Shown: positions 27,349 through 40,464, counted from the stretch's first letter. The stretch is DNA of 64,000 bases from Paenibacillus sp. JJ-223 (GCF_927798175.1 NZ_CAKMMP010000005.1:186001-250000), one strand, 5' to 3'. The notes: generated from the letters alone by a model not told the origin. Translations and numbers: made by a program.

Positions 27349-28362
27349 TTATGCTTGAGCCTGTTTGGCCACTTTTACCCCTTGCTGCAAAATGTCCAGG
27401 ACGTACAGAACCTCGTCATCCTTGACCGGCTTGTCTGTCCCATGCCGTATTGCCACGAGAAGCTGTTCATACAGGATGCCGTAATCCGTTACTTCCGACG
27501 GAACCTTTTCCGTGCGGGAATTCCCATCATCGTCGACATAACGGAGCGTTCCCCAATTGGCTTCGTCCTCCGGCTCAAACGAAACGACGGTCGGTCCATG
27601 CTCGTTCTTGTGCTGGTGGCCGCTGCTGTATTTGACGAAGCTGCCCCGGTCGCCGTGAACGACGAACTTGGGATGCTCGATGCTGACGAGCATGCTGCAC
27701 TTGACGGTCATTTTGGCTTTGCCGTAGCGAAAATCAATGTCCACGTAATCATCGGACTCGCCCGGATAAGCAAGGCTGCGGACATCGTAATCGATCCGGT
27801 CTGCCCTGCCGAACAGGGAGATCAGCTGATCGATGGGATGCACAGCCAATCCGTGCAGCATCGTGAATCCCGGTTTGACCCAGGCTGGCCTGAAATAATC
27901 GTAGTGCGATTGAATTTCAACGATATGGCCGAGTTTGCCGCTCTCCATAACCTTTTTCAACGTGAGAAAATCCCCATCGAATCTGCGGTTCTGATTGGCC
28001 ATGGCAATCAGGTTTTTCCGTTCTGCAAGCTCAAAAATACGGCGCGCTTCTCCCGAGGTGGAGGCAAAAGGCTTCTCCACAAGCACATGCTTGCCATGTT
28101 CAAGCGCCAGTCTGGCATATTCGAAATGGCTGTCCACATGGGTCGCCACAACGATCAATTCGATGTCCAGATCCGACAATACGGCGTTCAAGTCGCTCGT
28201 GAATGCAATATCCGGATAATACGCTTCACGCTCCATATCCCCGACGCGGTCCTCCTCCCGGCGGAAGATCGTTTTTACTTTAATCCCTTCTCTCCCTGCC
28301 AAGTAAGGCAAATGGTAGTTTACGACCGCGTTTCCGAACCCAATCATGGCGATATTCATCAT
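27349..28362 (-). CDS. Gfo/Idh/MocA-family oxidoreductase (first gene of the pair)
   Basis: 337 residues. Rossmann motif IGFGNAVVNYHLPY, VEKPFASTSGEARR (about 92) with the catalytic Lys, and HGLAVHPIDQLISLFG in the C-terminal domain. The sequence resembles YvaA/YulF-type scyllo-inositol or sugar dehydrogenases, but the substrate is not certain. AAGGAGTGAAGCG precedes the ATG at 28362. No sugar transporter is in this operon. Confidence 0.88.
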   Translation of the reverse strand: MMNIAMIGFGNAVVNYHLPYLAGREGIKVKTIFRREEDRVGDMEREAYYPDIAFTSDLNAVLSDLDIELIVVATHVDSHFEYARLALEHGKHVLVEKPFASTSGEARRIFELAERKNLIAMANQNRRFDGDFLTLKKVMESGKLGHIVEIQSHYDYFRPAWVKPGFTMLHGLAVHPIDQLISLFGRADRIDYDVRSLAYPGESDDYVDIDFRYGKAKMTVKCSMLVSIEHPKFVVHGDRGSFVKYSSGHQHKNEHGPTVVSFEPEDEANWGTLRYVDDDGNSRTEKVPSEVTDYGILYEQLLVAIRHGTDKPVKDDEVLYVLDILQQGVKVAKQAQA

Positions 28363-28601
28363 TCGCTTCACTCCTTATTCGCTTGATATCGCCATGGTAC
28401 CAGCACGGGGTCGGTTCGGGGAATGCTTTCGGAAGGTATTGGCCGCAGCGTGCATAGATTCTCTATATGTGTCCAACAGAATGAAATCGAATTTCATTCC
28501 AAAAACATTTCCCGCGTTGCTCTAACATTTTTTCCATAGATTACCGATATATTTTAAGGTATTATATACATACATTGCGAACGAAGGGTGAAGATGGGTC
28601 T

Positions 28602-29888
28602 ATGAAAAAATGGTCTTTGCGACTGCAACGAACGATGTGTGCCGTGCTGATGGTTTCCCTGTTTGCCACAGCAGCACTGGTAAGTGGAGGTAAAGCGCAA
28701 GCGGCATCCCTTAGCCAATCAACGGTATATTACGATTCGGATGGCGTGCTCTACAAAGTATCCGGAGACGGTTCCGGCACGACGGAAGTATTGCTCGACT
28801 TTAAAGGATCCGGGCTTCAAGCAGCCGGCTCCTACCTCTATTACACGGAAACTGCAACGTCCACGACGCTGCACCGGGTGAAAAATGACGGCTCGCAGGA
28901 CGAGAGCGAAACTTTTGCTGAGGATGTGCTCGACTACGCTACGGATAACGGCTTCATTTATTATCTTGATTCCAAGGGTGCCATCTACCGTACCAACGGA
29001 AACAGCGCTCCATCCACGGTCCAAAAAATCGCCGACCGGGCGAATACGGACTTCCCTCTGTTATATGTAAGCAAAGGCAGAGTCTACTACAATGCAGTAA
29101 TTAACGGCAAAACGTACGTTGCTTCCAAAGCTACAAACGGCAGCGGTTCCGTTCAATCCATTGCAGCGGGCGCCGTGGAAGACAGCTATTTCATCAACTC
29201 AACCAAAAACGCACTGCTTATGATGGTCAATACCGATGAGTACGAAACGGTCTACTCGACCAACGCCGTCGTTATGTATTCCGTCAACTACAGCACCGGC
29301 AAAGGCAAAGCCGTCAATCCGAAGGCGAAGCTGGACGTTAATGCCGCTTATTCCGGCGGTTGGGCAGGCAATCTTTACGTTTACAACAAAGGCATCAAGC
29401 TGGACAGCAACAAGGATTACAACTATGCTACAGGCAAAGCCTTTGCACTGACCACGGCGGGTAAAACGATGCAGCTCCACAGCAAAAGCGTGCGTGAAAC
29501 AACGATGGTCGGTACGGACAAAGTCATCATTATCGATGCGGACAAAAAAGCCTACGGCAAAACGGTATCGGCCAGCAAAGTCACCAAAACGGCCAACCTC
29601 AACCTCAGCGGCGTGAACTCTCTCGGTTCACAACTGACGAACGCTTCGCCAACGCTGGCCTACATCTCCAACTATAATGGCATTTACGCCGTAAATACGG
29701 CGCTCAAAGTCACCAAGCTGGCCGGGGAAGAATGGGATTATTATCAATTCGGCAACGAAGTTCCAGGCGTATTTTACTTGAATGCCGATGATCAGTTCCG
29801 TCTTTACCATGTGCAAGCGAACGGCACTGGCAAAAAAGTGCTCAGCGAAGTGTACGCCGACCGCATTTTGTTGGCAACGCCTAACTAA
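28602..29888 (+). CDS. Secreted DUF5050-type beta-propeller-like protein
   Basis: 428 residues. The signal peptide (MKKWSLRLQRTMCAVLMVSLFATAALVSGGKAQA) is followed by repeating units of about 45 residues with patterns such as VYYDSDGVLYKVSGDGSG, YLYYTETATSTTLHRVKNDGSQ, FIYYLDSKGAIYRTNG and VYYNAVINGKTYVASK. These are blades of the kind found in DUF5050 proteins. There is no SLH or lipobox, so it is probably released or loosely wall-bound. GAAGATGGG lies before the ATG at 28602. Function unknown. Confidence 0.8.
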   Translation: MKKWSLRLQRTMCAVLMVSLFATAALVSGGKAQAASLSQSTVYYDSDGVLYKVSGDGSGTTEVLLDFKGSGLQAAGSYLYYTETATSTTLHRVKNDGSQDESETFAEDVLDYATDNGFIYYLDSKGAIYRTNGNSAPSTVQKIADRANTDFPLLYVSKGRVYYNAVINGKTYVASKATNGSGSVQSIAAGAVEDSYFINSTKNALLMMVNTDEYETVYSTNAVVMYSVNYSTGKGKAVNPKAKLDVNAAYSGGWAGNLYVYNKGIKLDSNKDYNYATGKAFALTTAGKTMQLHSKSVRETTMVGTDKVIIIDADKKAYGKTVSASKVTKTANLNLSGVNSLGSQLTNASPTLAYISNYNGIYAVNTALKVTKLAGEEWDYYQFGNEVPGVFYLNADDQFRLYHVQANGTGKKVLSEVYADRILLATPN

Positions 29889-29914
29889 AGAAGGCTGATC
29901 TCGATCCATGAAGG

Positions 29915-29953
29915 ATACCCTGAACCATCCGTGTTCAGGGTATTTTTGTTTTT
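29915..29953 (+). terminator. Terminator of the DUF5050-type gene
   Basis: ATACCCTGAAC (29915-29925) pairs with GTTCAGGGTAT (29932-29942), followed by TTTTGTTTTT. Confidence 0.9.
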
Positions 29954-30000
29954 CCGGGGCTAAGTTCGGCAATAAAACTAAAAAACGCCTTCCATTTGAG

Positions 30001-30019
30001 AATGATAATTGTTATCATT
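30001..30019 (+). promoter_or_regulatory. Fur box upstream of the AraC-siderophore regulator
   Basis: AATGATAAT-TG-TTATCATT is a perfect 8-bp inverted repeat; its core TGATAATTGTTATCA differs from the Bacillus Fur 7-1-7 consensus at one position. It ends 28 bases before the start codon, so iron-loaded Fur would block expression. Confidence 0.8.
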
Positions 30020-30047
30020 AAGAAAATGAAATCAAAGGATGGTCCGT

Positions 30048-31664
30048 ATGACTGAACAGTTTCCCTTCTTTTCCAAAACCTCATCACTGCCGCTTCTCTC
30101 ATCCATGTGCCGTGTACGCCGTGGGGAGAATTTCCGTTTGCGCGAACAAGCCGTAACCCGGCCCATGCTCTGCCTTGTTTTGCAAGGAGAAGGTCTTCTG
30201 GTATTGAATGATAAGGTACATACGGTTCAGGCCAACCATTTGTTTTTCCTGGAAAGAGGCACAACGATTGAAGCAGCTTCCCGTACTCCGATGGAGTGCA
30301 TTTTGCTGAGCATGAACACCGTAAGGCTGAAGCAGGTACGCGGTGAATGGCATATGCTCCCCCATCCCGAGTTTCCGATTCACTGGCCGACCGGGAGGCT
30401 GCGCGTGCGTCATGAGTCCCAATCCGTGCAGCGTTTCATTCGGCTCCATGAAGCTTATCGCGGGACACGGCAACAAGAGCACTGCATCAGCGTCCACAGC
30501 CAACTGCATGAATTGCTGCAGCACTTGTCGGAACACCGTTTGGAAGACAACCTTGAGAAGGTTGATCTTTCCTTGGAACGCAGCATTGCATATATGCAAC
30601 GATATATGAGCGAAGGAATCAGCATGGATCAACTGGCCAAAATGGCAGGATTGACCGCCAGCTCCTACTCGCGCAGCTTCAAGAAGGCCAAAGGCATTTC
30701 TCCCACCGACTACCTGAACCGGATGCGGATCGACGAGGCCAAACGATTATTGAGCCAGGACAAACAGACCATCAAGGACGTGGCCGAGTCCGTAGGCTAT
30801 GGCAATGAATATTATTTCAGCCGCAAATTCAAGCAGAGCTTCGGCATGGCACCAAGTTTATATATGAAGAGGAGACAATTGAAGATAGCCACGGTCTCCA
30901 CCAGCCATCTCCAGGATCATCTTTCCTCCCTTGGACTGGAAGCGGCAGCAGCCCTCGGCGTCTCAAAGGAACGGGAACAAGGCGACGTCGATCAATCTCG
31001 TCAGCTTATTGGGCTGCTTGATCGATTGCGTCGGACCAAACCCGATCTGATCATCGCAGACCATAACCACAGCTTCTTTCGGGATCGACTGAAAATGATC
31101 GCGCCTACCGTGTTCATCGACCCGGCACTGGATTGGAAGGAAACCCACTGGCGTATCGCCGAATTGGCGGGGCAAGAAGAACGAGCGCTGCAAAATCTCA
31201 AACAATTGGAATTTCGCGCACTGGATGTGAGCAAAAGGCTCCGCCAGCATTTCGGCAGGGAACGTGTAACGTTGCTGCAAATCACGCCCTATTGCATTCG
31301 AATCCTGGGTGGCCTGCGCCACCCGCTAAACGAACTGCTGTATCATCAGCTTTGCCTGCAGCCTGCAAGCTTAACCCAGCCCAACATTCATTCATGGGTT
31401 GAATACACGGCCGACAGTATTCCTTTGCTGGACACAGACCATTTGCTGCTGCTCCGCTCTCCTGAACAGGCGGGCAGCGAGAAAATGCTCAGACGCTTAA
31501 AGCAAACCGCAGCCTGGAACCGATCTCCAGCCGTTCTTCAGGGGAGCGTACACGAGATCCAGGACTGGATGCGAATGAGCCGAACCCCTTCGGGCCGCCA
31601 GCAAATTCTAAACGAACTTGAACAATTGGCTGACCGTCATGTAGCACTCTTTCAGGCCTATTAA
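30048..31664 (+). CDS. AraC regulator fused to a siderophore-binding domain (Btr-like)
   Basis: 538 residues. An N-terminal cupin-like part (RPMLCLVLQGEGLLVLND) is followed by two AraC helix-turn-helix motifs (about 179-275: MDQLAKMAGLTASSYSRSFKKAKG; IKDVAESVGYGNEYYFSRKFKQSFG). Residues about 285-538 form a periplasmic-binding-type domain (SSLGLEAAAALGVSKE; KPDLIIADHNHSFFRDRLKMIAPTVFID). It has no signal peptide and should sense an imported ferric siderophore in the cytoplasm, as B. subtilis Btr does for bacillibactin. AAAGGATGG precedes the ATG at 30048. No siderophore transporter is adjacent. Confidence 0.88.
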   Translation: MTEQFPFFSKTSSLPLLSSMCRVRRGENFRLREQAVTRPMLCLVLQGEGLLVLNDKVHTVQANHLFFLERGTTIEAASRTPMECILLSMNTVRLKQVRGEWHMLPHPEFPIHWPTGRLRVRHESQSVQRFIRLHEAYRGTRQQEHCISVHSQLHELLQHLSEHRLEDNLEKVDLSLERSIAYMQRYMSEGISMDQLAKMAGLTASSYSRSFKKAKGISPTDYLNRMRIDEAKRLLSQDKQTIKDVAESVGYGNEYYFSRKFKQSFGMAPSLYMKRRQLKIATVSTSHLQDHLSSLGLEAAAALGVSKEREQGDVDQSRQLIGLLDRLRRTKPDLIIADHNHSFFRDRLKMIAPTVFIDPALDWKETHWRIAELAGQEERALQNLKQLEFRALDVSKRLRQHFGRERVTLLQITPYCIRILGGLRHPLNELLYHQLCLQPASLTQPNIHSWVEYTADSIPLLDTDHLLLLRSPEQAGSEKMLRRLKQTAAWNRSPAVLQGSVHEIQDWMRMSRTPSGRQQILNELEQLADRHVALFQAY

Positions 31665-31667
31665 ATG

Positions 31668-31707
31668 AAAAAAGGCACTCTCCTTTGAACGGAAAGTGCC
31701 TTTTTCG
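31668..31707. terminator. Bidirectional terminator
   Basis: AAAGGCACT and AGTGCCTTT arms (31671-31679 and 31695-31703) with flanking A and T runs, lying between two convergent genes. Confidence 0.85.
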
Positions 31708-31713
31708 TGTGCG

Positions 31714-32289
31714 CTAGGACCGATCTTTGACTTCCTCACGCGGAACCAGCTTATATATCTCTTCATCCTCCATGGCATCAATCAGGCGATCCAACCATTT
31801 ATAATAAGCTTCCGCTTGCAGCATTTTGCCCCTGTCCTGTTCCAGAATACGCAGAAGCTCCGCATCCGTCTCTTCGTTCAGCGTATCCGCGAGCCGGTTC
31901 AATTCCTCGATCGACTTGCGAAACACCTGCAGGTTGCTCTCGACCGCTTTTCTCCATTTAATGACGAAATAATCCGTAAATGTTTGATACCAATCATATT
32001 CGACCTCATACAAATCTTTTCGCGAACCTTTGCTCCACACTTTGTTTACCATTTTCAGATCCAGCAGATTCCGTACGCCGGTGCTCATGCTCGTTTTGCT
32101 CATTTCCATTTCTCGGCCCATATCATCAAGGGTCATCGGTTTGTCTGCAAAAAAAAGCAATCCATACAAGTGTCCCGTGGACAGCGTAACGCCGTATAAA
32201 TCCATGTTGCGCCCGATGGCTTCAATGACGCGCTTACGAATTTTAAGAACGGTTGCCTGCTGTTCTTCTTGCAAATGGTCCAAGCTCAT
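31714..32289 (-). CDS. GbsR/MarR-type regulator (OpcR/GbsR-like)
   Basis: 191 residues. The winged helix (residues about 40-95: MTLDDMGREMEMSKTSMSTGVRNLLDLKMVNKVWSKGSRKDLYEVE) fits the GbsR family, followed by a long helical region. In B. subtilis GbsR and OpcR repress choline and betaine genes. GGAGGTTGCAAGC precedes the ATG at 32289. It is divergent from an OpuA-type osmoprotectant transporter, which supports the same role. Confidence 0.85.
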   Translation of the reverse strand: MSLDHLQEEQQATVLKIRKRVIEAIGRNMDLYGVTLSTGHLYGLLFFADKPMTLDDMGREMEMSKTSMSTGVRNLLDLKMVNKVWSKGSRKDLYEVEYDWYQTFTDYFVIKWRKAVESNLQVFRKSIEELNRLADTLNEETDAELLRILEQDRGKMLQAEAYYKWLDRLIDAMEDEEIYKLVPREEVKDRS

Positions 32290-32577
32290 GCTTGCAACCT
32301 CCATTCTGAACATTCCAGTCTTGGCAAAATCAATGCAATGTCGGAAATCATCCAGCTTACATGGGAATGCATTCGACAGGACATTCTATATGCCAGAAGC
32401 AACAATACCGAATGCATGTTAAGGGCAGATTTCCATATTGCTGTGCCCATGACTATTGTATAACCCCAAAAAAAGCTTAGATTCAGCTCATTGTCTATTG
32501 TAGGAGTTGCCTTATCAAATGTAAAGAAGCCTTATTTGCCATAATAATGAGCATCAGGGAGCATTTCGGAGAGAAAC
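32290..32577. other. Regulatory interval between the GbsR-like gene and opuAA
   Basis: No gene is visible. The right part is AT-rich and leads into the operator cluster described next; the left part holds the promoter of the regulator, which I could not place exactly. Confidence 0.4.
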
Positions 32578-32578
32578 T

Positions 32579-32640
32579 TTGTACAGTTTTTACTGTACAA
32601 ACATTATGTACTGTTTGTTCGTTTGATATACAGTTTGTTT
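32579..32640 (+). promoter_or_regulatory. Probable GbsR-type operator cluster and opuA promoter
   Basis: A perfect 9-bp inverted repeat TTGTACAGT-TTTT-ACTGTACAA (32579-32600) is followed by two related half-sites, GTACTGTTTG (32608-32617) and ATACAGTTTG (32628-32637). The -35 TTGATA (32623-32628) and -10 TAGAAT (32647-32652) with 18-bp spacing overlap the last half-site, so a bound repressor would block RNA polymerase. Confidence 0.6.
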
Positions 32641-32782
32641 ATTTGTTAGAATATTAACGTTACCCAGAAAGACGGGAAGCCAAAGCAAAACCGGATTTCG
32701 TGGCTAGGCTCGCAAGTGTATGGGCTTGCGTATAGCTGCAGGCCATTCGAAGTGCACAACACATCAGAAGGGGTGAAGGCAA

Positions 32783-36582
<3,800 letters not shown>

Positions 36583-36629
36583 TCCGCTATGTGGAAGCCA
36601 TTATGCATATATTCTTCGTTGATTACGCA

Positions 36630-36664
36630 AACAAGCTGCTCCTATTCAGGAGCAGCTTGTTTTG
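36630..36664 (+). terminator. Terminator of the opuA operon
   Basis: A perfect 14-bp stem (36630-36643 with 36648-36661) with an ATTC loop, followed by TTT. Confidence 0.9.
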
Positions 36665-36707
36665 CATCGTTCGACTTTATATCGGTACATTCTAAATTCA
36701 CTTACGG

Positions 36708-36806
36708 TTAATTCTGCATTTCTGCTGCAGACATCAGCAGCGTAACCACTTCCGCACGCGCTGCCCCCGCAAGCGGATTAAACCTGTTGTTGCCTGCCAC
36801 ATCCAT
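36708..36806 (-). pseudogene. SLH-domain remnant or very small ORF
   Basis: 32 codons ending MDVAGNNRFNPLAGAARAEV, VTLLMSAAEMQN. The pattern RFNPxxxxxRAEVVTLL is the C-terminal half of an SLH motif. It lies 18 bases after the solute-binding protein gene, without the rest of an SLH domain, so I read it as the tail of a lost surface-protein gene. GAAAGAAGG lies just before an ATG, so a tiny expressed peptide cannot be excluded. Confidence 0.35.
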
Positions 36807-36823
36807 CCTTCTTTCCAATCTGC

Positions 36824-38209
36824 TTATTTTTTCACCGTTGCGTTGTACTGTGCAATCTTCTCCGTAATCTGCTTCGCCGCCGTATCCAATGCTTCCTGAG
36901 GTGTGCCTTGACCGTTCAACACGGCTTCGATCGCGCCTTCGACAATTTGACGGGCTTCGGGGAAAACGCCCATCACCGCGCCGGAAGTTGCCGTCGAATC
37001 CACGGAAGCGTGAAGTTGGTCGACTGCTGTCTGGAATTGCGGGTACTTCGCCATATTATCCTTTAATACTTGCTGGTCGTAGGCTGCTGTCGTAATGGGG
37101 AAGTATCCTGTCGCCACGCTCCAGTTCGCTTGCACTTCAGGTGTTGCCAAATACTTGATGAACTCCCATGCCGCTTGCTGCTGGGCTTCGGATTTGTTGT
37201 TCATGATGTACAGGCTGGCTCCGCCAACGACAACGCCGCCTTCTTTTACATCAGATGGGCGCGGCAGGAAGCCTGTTCCCAGTTCAAATTTGCCTCCAAC
37301 CTTCTCCACAATACCACGCAAGGAAGCCGTTGAGTCCAGCGTCATGCCGATCTGCTCCGCGGCAAAGGCCGCTGACGTATCATCCGTGCTGCGCCCGAGG
37401 TTGGCCAGCGTTTTGTCATCGATCATTTTTTTCCACCAAGTCAATGTTTTTACACCAGCTTCGGAATTCAGCAAAGATTCGGTTGCAGCTTCGCTTCTGC
37501 CGTTGCCGTTGTTAACATAATCTGCATTCTGGTTGGCAAAATACTGCTCCATGAACCAGCCGTAGATCGCCATGGAAGCTCCGGGCTTGCCGTTCTGGGA
37601 CAGCGCTTTGGCCGCCTGTTCGAACTCTTCGTATGTTTTTGGAGGATTTTCCGGGTCCAATCCGGCTGCTTTGAAGGCATCCTTGTTGTAATACAGAATC
37701 GGGTTGGACGTATTAAACGGCATCGCATTCAACTTGCCATCAATGGTGTAATAGCGAATGATATTGGGTTCCAGCTTGGACAGATCGAAGTTTTCCTTGT
37801 CGATGAACTGCTGCACCGGCGTGATCATGCCGGAATCGATCATGAATTTGCTGCCGATCTCATACACCTGGATAATGTCCGGACCGCTGTCCGACCCCAA
37901 CGACGCTTTGAGTTTGTTCAAGCTTTCATCGTATTTGCCCTGATAAATCGCTTTGACCTGAATGTCCGGATGGCTGGCGTTGAAATCGGAGGCGAGCTGG
38001 TTGATCGCCTTCTCCCCTGAACCCGACATGGAATGCCACCAGGTCAATTGAATCGGCTCGTTGTTAGATGCCGCAACCGTATCCACTTGGGCACCTCCGG
38101 AGGTGGTGGCTGTATCCGTTTTTCCTCCGCATGCGGAAATGACCAACATGAGTGCTGCAAGCATGAGTGCAAACGTTCCTCTTTTTTTCATACGTACGTT
38201 CTTGTTCAT
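36824..38209 (-). CDS. Sugar ABC transporter solute-binding lipoprotein (family 1)
   Basis: 461 residues. A lipoprotein signal ends in VISACGGK (Cys about 28). The mature protein has the family 1 fold: ITLTWWHSMSGSGEKAINQLASDFNASHPDIQVKAIYQGKYDESLNKL and later AWEFIKYLATPEVQANWSVATGYFPI. It is anchored outside the membrane and delivers a sugar or glycerol-3-phosphate-type ligand (the N-terminus resembles UgpB) to the two permeases encoded upstream on the same strand. GGAGAGAGAAC precedes the ATG at 38209. No ATPase gene is present, so a shared MsmX-type ATPase is likely. Confidence 0.88.
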   Translation of the reverse strand: MNKNVRMKKRGTFALMLAALMLVISACGGKTDTATTSGGAQVDTVAASNNEPIQLTWWHSMSGSGEKAINQLASDFNASHPDIQVKAIYQGKYDESLNKLKASLGSDSGPDIIQVYEIGSKFMIDSGMITPVQQFIDKENFDLSKLEPNIIRYYTIDGKLNAMPFNTSNPILYYNKDAFKAAGLDPENPPKTYEEFEQAAKALSQNGKPGASMAIYGWFMEQYFANQNADYVNNGNGRSEAATESLLNSEAGVKTLTWWKKMIDDKTLANLGRSTDDTSAAFAAEQIGMTLDSTASLRGIVEKVGGKFELGTGFLPRPSDVKEGGVVVGGASLYIMNNKSEAQQQAAWEFIKYLATPEVQANWSVATGYFPITTAAYDQQVLKDNMAKYPQFQTAVDQLHASVDSTATSGAVMGVFPEARQIVEGAIEAVLNGQGTPQEALDTAAKQITEKIAQYNATVKK

Positions 38210-38451
38210 GTTCTCTCTCCTTTTGGGCCCGTTCAAAATCAAAGCTTGGAAGCCAGCACGAGTAGACGTTCCGAATCGAAATCGTTCTTCCGATCGCTGT
38301 TGTCTCCAGATTTCCCTGATTTATTTTCTGCTTCGGCATGAAATTCGGAGACAAAGACGAACGCTCGCGCTTCTTCAGAATCGATCTCGTTTTCTCCACT
38401 ACTCCTGGCTTATAGCCGCACCTTTTTGAACGTCCCATTTTTTTATTTTTA

Positions 38452-39276
38452 TTAACCCTTGAGCGCACCGGCGGCCATTCCGCGTACCAGCTGCTTCAAG
38501 CCAAAAATCAACAGCAATAACGATGGGAGAATGACCAATGCCGTTCCTGCAAACACCAGATTCCATGACGTCGATTCCTGAAATTCCAGCATGGAGATCC
38601 CGATTTGCGCGGTGCGCATTTCCGGAGTGTTCGTGACAAGCAATGGCCACAAATATGAGTTATACATGTTCAGAAACGAGTAGATTGCCAGCGTGCCAAG
38701 TGCCGGACGCGATAAGGGAAGCACATGGGAAATGAAATAACGAACATGGCCGCATCCATCCATTCTGGCCGCTTCGAACAATTCTTTCGGCAGCTGCATG
38801 AAAAACTGTCTGAGCAGAAACGTGCCAAACGCCGTAGCCAGAAACGGCACGGTCAATCCTTGGTACGAATCCAGCCAGCCCCAGCTGCGGACCGTCAGAT
38901 AGTTGGGGATCATCGTCACTTCCCACGGAATCATCATGGTGGCCACGAACAGGCTGAACATGATGTTTTTGCCCCTGAATTGCATTTTGGCAAAAGCATA
39001 AGCCGCCATGCTCGCCGTAACGAGCTGTCCCAGCATCGTAACACCGGAGACGAGAAACGTGTTTCCGATAAACGAACCGATCGGCACGATCTCGAACACT
39101 TCGGCGAAACTGGACAAATCCACAGATTGCGGAATGATGTGCGGCGGATACGCACTGGCATCCTCCGGGCTCATGATGGCCATGAAAAAGGTGTACATGA
39201 CGGGATACAGCACCAACGCAGCGCAGATGGTCAACACGATGTACAGCAGCGTTCTGGTCGTCCACGACGCTTTCAT
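38452..39276 (-). CDS. Carbohydrate ABC permease (MalG/UgpE type)
   Basis: 274 residues with six membrane helices. The EAA motif lies in ELFEAARMDGCGHVRYFISHVLPLSRPALGTLAIYSFL (about 175-212). Its ATG (39276) overlaps the stop of the upstream permease as ATGA. Together with that permease it forms the membrane channel of a sugar importer. The 242-base gap to the binding-protein gene contains no gene. Confidence 0.9.
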   Translation of the reverse strand: MKASWTTRTLLYIVLTICAALVLYPVMYTFFMAIMSPEDASAYPPHIIPQSVDLSSFAEVFEIVPIGSFIGNTFLVSGVTMLGQLVTASMAAYAFAKMQFRGKNIMFSLFVATMMIPWEVTMIPNYLTVRSWGWLDSYQGLTVPFLATAFGTFLLRQFFMQLPKELFEAARMDGCGHVRYFISHVLPLSRPALGTLAIYSFLNMYNSYLWPLLVTNTPEMRTAQIGISMLEFQESTSWNLVFAGTALVILPSLLLLIFGLKQLVRGMAAGALKG

Positions 39277-40238
39277 TGGTAATGCACCTTCCTTTCCACC
39301 CACTTGAACTGGATCAGCGTCAGCAGCATGATCACGGCAAACAAAATGAGCGCTTGAGCACTGCCTGTCCCGAAACGGAAATTGATAAAGGCTTCTTGAT
39401 AAATCGAATATACGAATACGTTGGTACTGTCCATCGGACCGCCACGGGTCAGAATGTTGATCTGGCCAAACGATTGGAACGCACCGATCATCGATACTAC
39501 AGTCACGAAAAACAGCGTGGGCGACAGCAGCGGCATCGATATTTTCCTAAACGTGAGCAGCGCTCCGGCCCCATCGATCTTGGCGCTTTCGTAGATCTCG
39601 TCCGGAATGCCCTGCAATCCGCTGGAAATGATAATGTAGTTGAAGCCCAGGTTCATCCAGATGGTCATGATGGAAATGGAGAACAACGCCCAGTCCGGGC
39701 TGGTTAACCACGGAATCGGTTCGATGCCTGCCTTGCCAAGAAGGTAGTTAAGCATGCCAAGCGTCGGGTGAAACAGAAACTTCCAGATGACCGCAGACGA
39801 ACCTACGGACAGTACTACCGGGAGCGAAAAAACGAATTGAAACATGCGCATGCCCTTAAAGCGGTTGTGCGTAAGAGCCGCCAGAACAAGTGCAGCAAAA
39901 ATGCCTGTCGGTACGGTCAACAGAACAAACAACAGCGTTACTTTCATTCCTTGAAAGAACAATCCCGACTGAAACACGGCCTTGAAGTTGTCCAACCCGA
40001 CAAATGCTGCAATCTGCCCGGTCGGATCCGTGGAATGAAGGCTCAAATACACGGACTTGAACATCGGATAAAACAGAAACACCGCAAACAGAAGCAGCGA
40101 TGGCGCCAAGAAACCATAAGCCAGCAGGTTCTCACGCATTCGTTGCACGCGGAGCGAAGCCGTGCGCCGCTGTTCTGCTGCCTCGGAAACGCGTGATCTG
40201 GACGTTGGCAAGCTGATCCGTTTGTCAAGCTCACTCAT
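39273..40238 (-). CDS. Carbohydrate ABC permease (MalF/UgpA type)
   Basis: 321 residues. A basic cytoplasmic N-terminus (about 35 residues) precedes six membrane helices. EAA-loop motif IPDEIYESAKIDGAGALLTFRKISMPLLSPTLFFVTVVSMIGAFQSF near the C-terminus. GGGGGAAG precedes the ATG at 40238. First gene of a three-gene importer operon (permease, permease, binding protein). Confidence 0.9.
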   Translation of the reverse strand: MSELDKRISLPTSRSRVSEAAEQRRTASLRVQRMRENLLAYGFLAPSLLLFAVFLFYPMFKSVYLSLHSTDPTGQIAAFVGLDNFKAVFQSGLFFQGMKVTLLFVLLTVPTGIFAALVLAALTHNRFKGMRMFQFVFSLPVVLSVGSSAVIWKFLFHPTLGMLNYLLGKAGIEPIPWLTSPDWALFSISIMTIWMNLGFNYIIISSGLQGIPDEIYESAKIDGAGALLTFRKISMPLLSPTLFFVTVVSMIGAFQSFGQINILTRGGPMDSTNVFVYSIYQEAFINFRFGTGSAQALILFAVIMLLTLIQFKWVERKVHYQ

Positions 40239-40300
40239 CGGATGGTCTTCCCCCTTGATTTTCCTTTCGATATGAAGTTAAGCTTATAACCCCGCTTTTT

Positions 40301-40328
40301 AGTCTAAAAGGAAAATGTCACCGGACAA
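40301..40328 (-). promoter_or_regulatory. Possible promoter of the sugar ABC operon
   Basis: TTGTCC (40328-40323), a 16-bp spacer and TAGACT (40306-40301), about 65 bases before the first start codon. The hexamers are imperfect. The rest of the 302-base gap holds only the kimA terminator. Confidence 0.35.
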
Positions 40329-40420
40329 TTTCTTCTAAATCAAGTTCATGTTAACGACTAACTGTAACATTTACTAAATCATGGATAAAATAAGGACATA
40401 TGTGTTCTGCGGACATGAAC

Positions 40421-40464
40421 AAAAAACCGCGCCAGCTCTGAATAAGCAGAGCCGGAGCGGTTTT
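40421..40464 (-). terminator. Terminator of kimA
   Basis: On the minus strand AAAACCGC ... GCGGTTTT with an inner GCTCTG/CAGAGC stem, followed by TTTTTTG. Confidence 0.85.
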
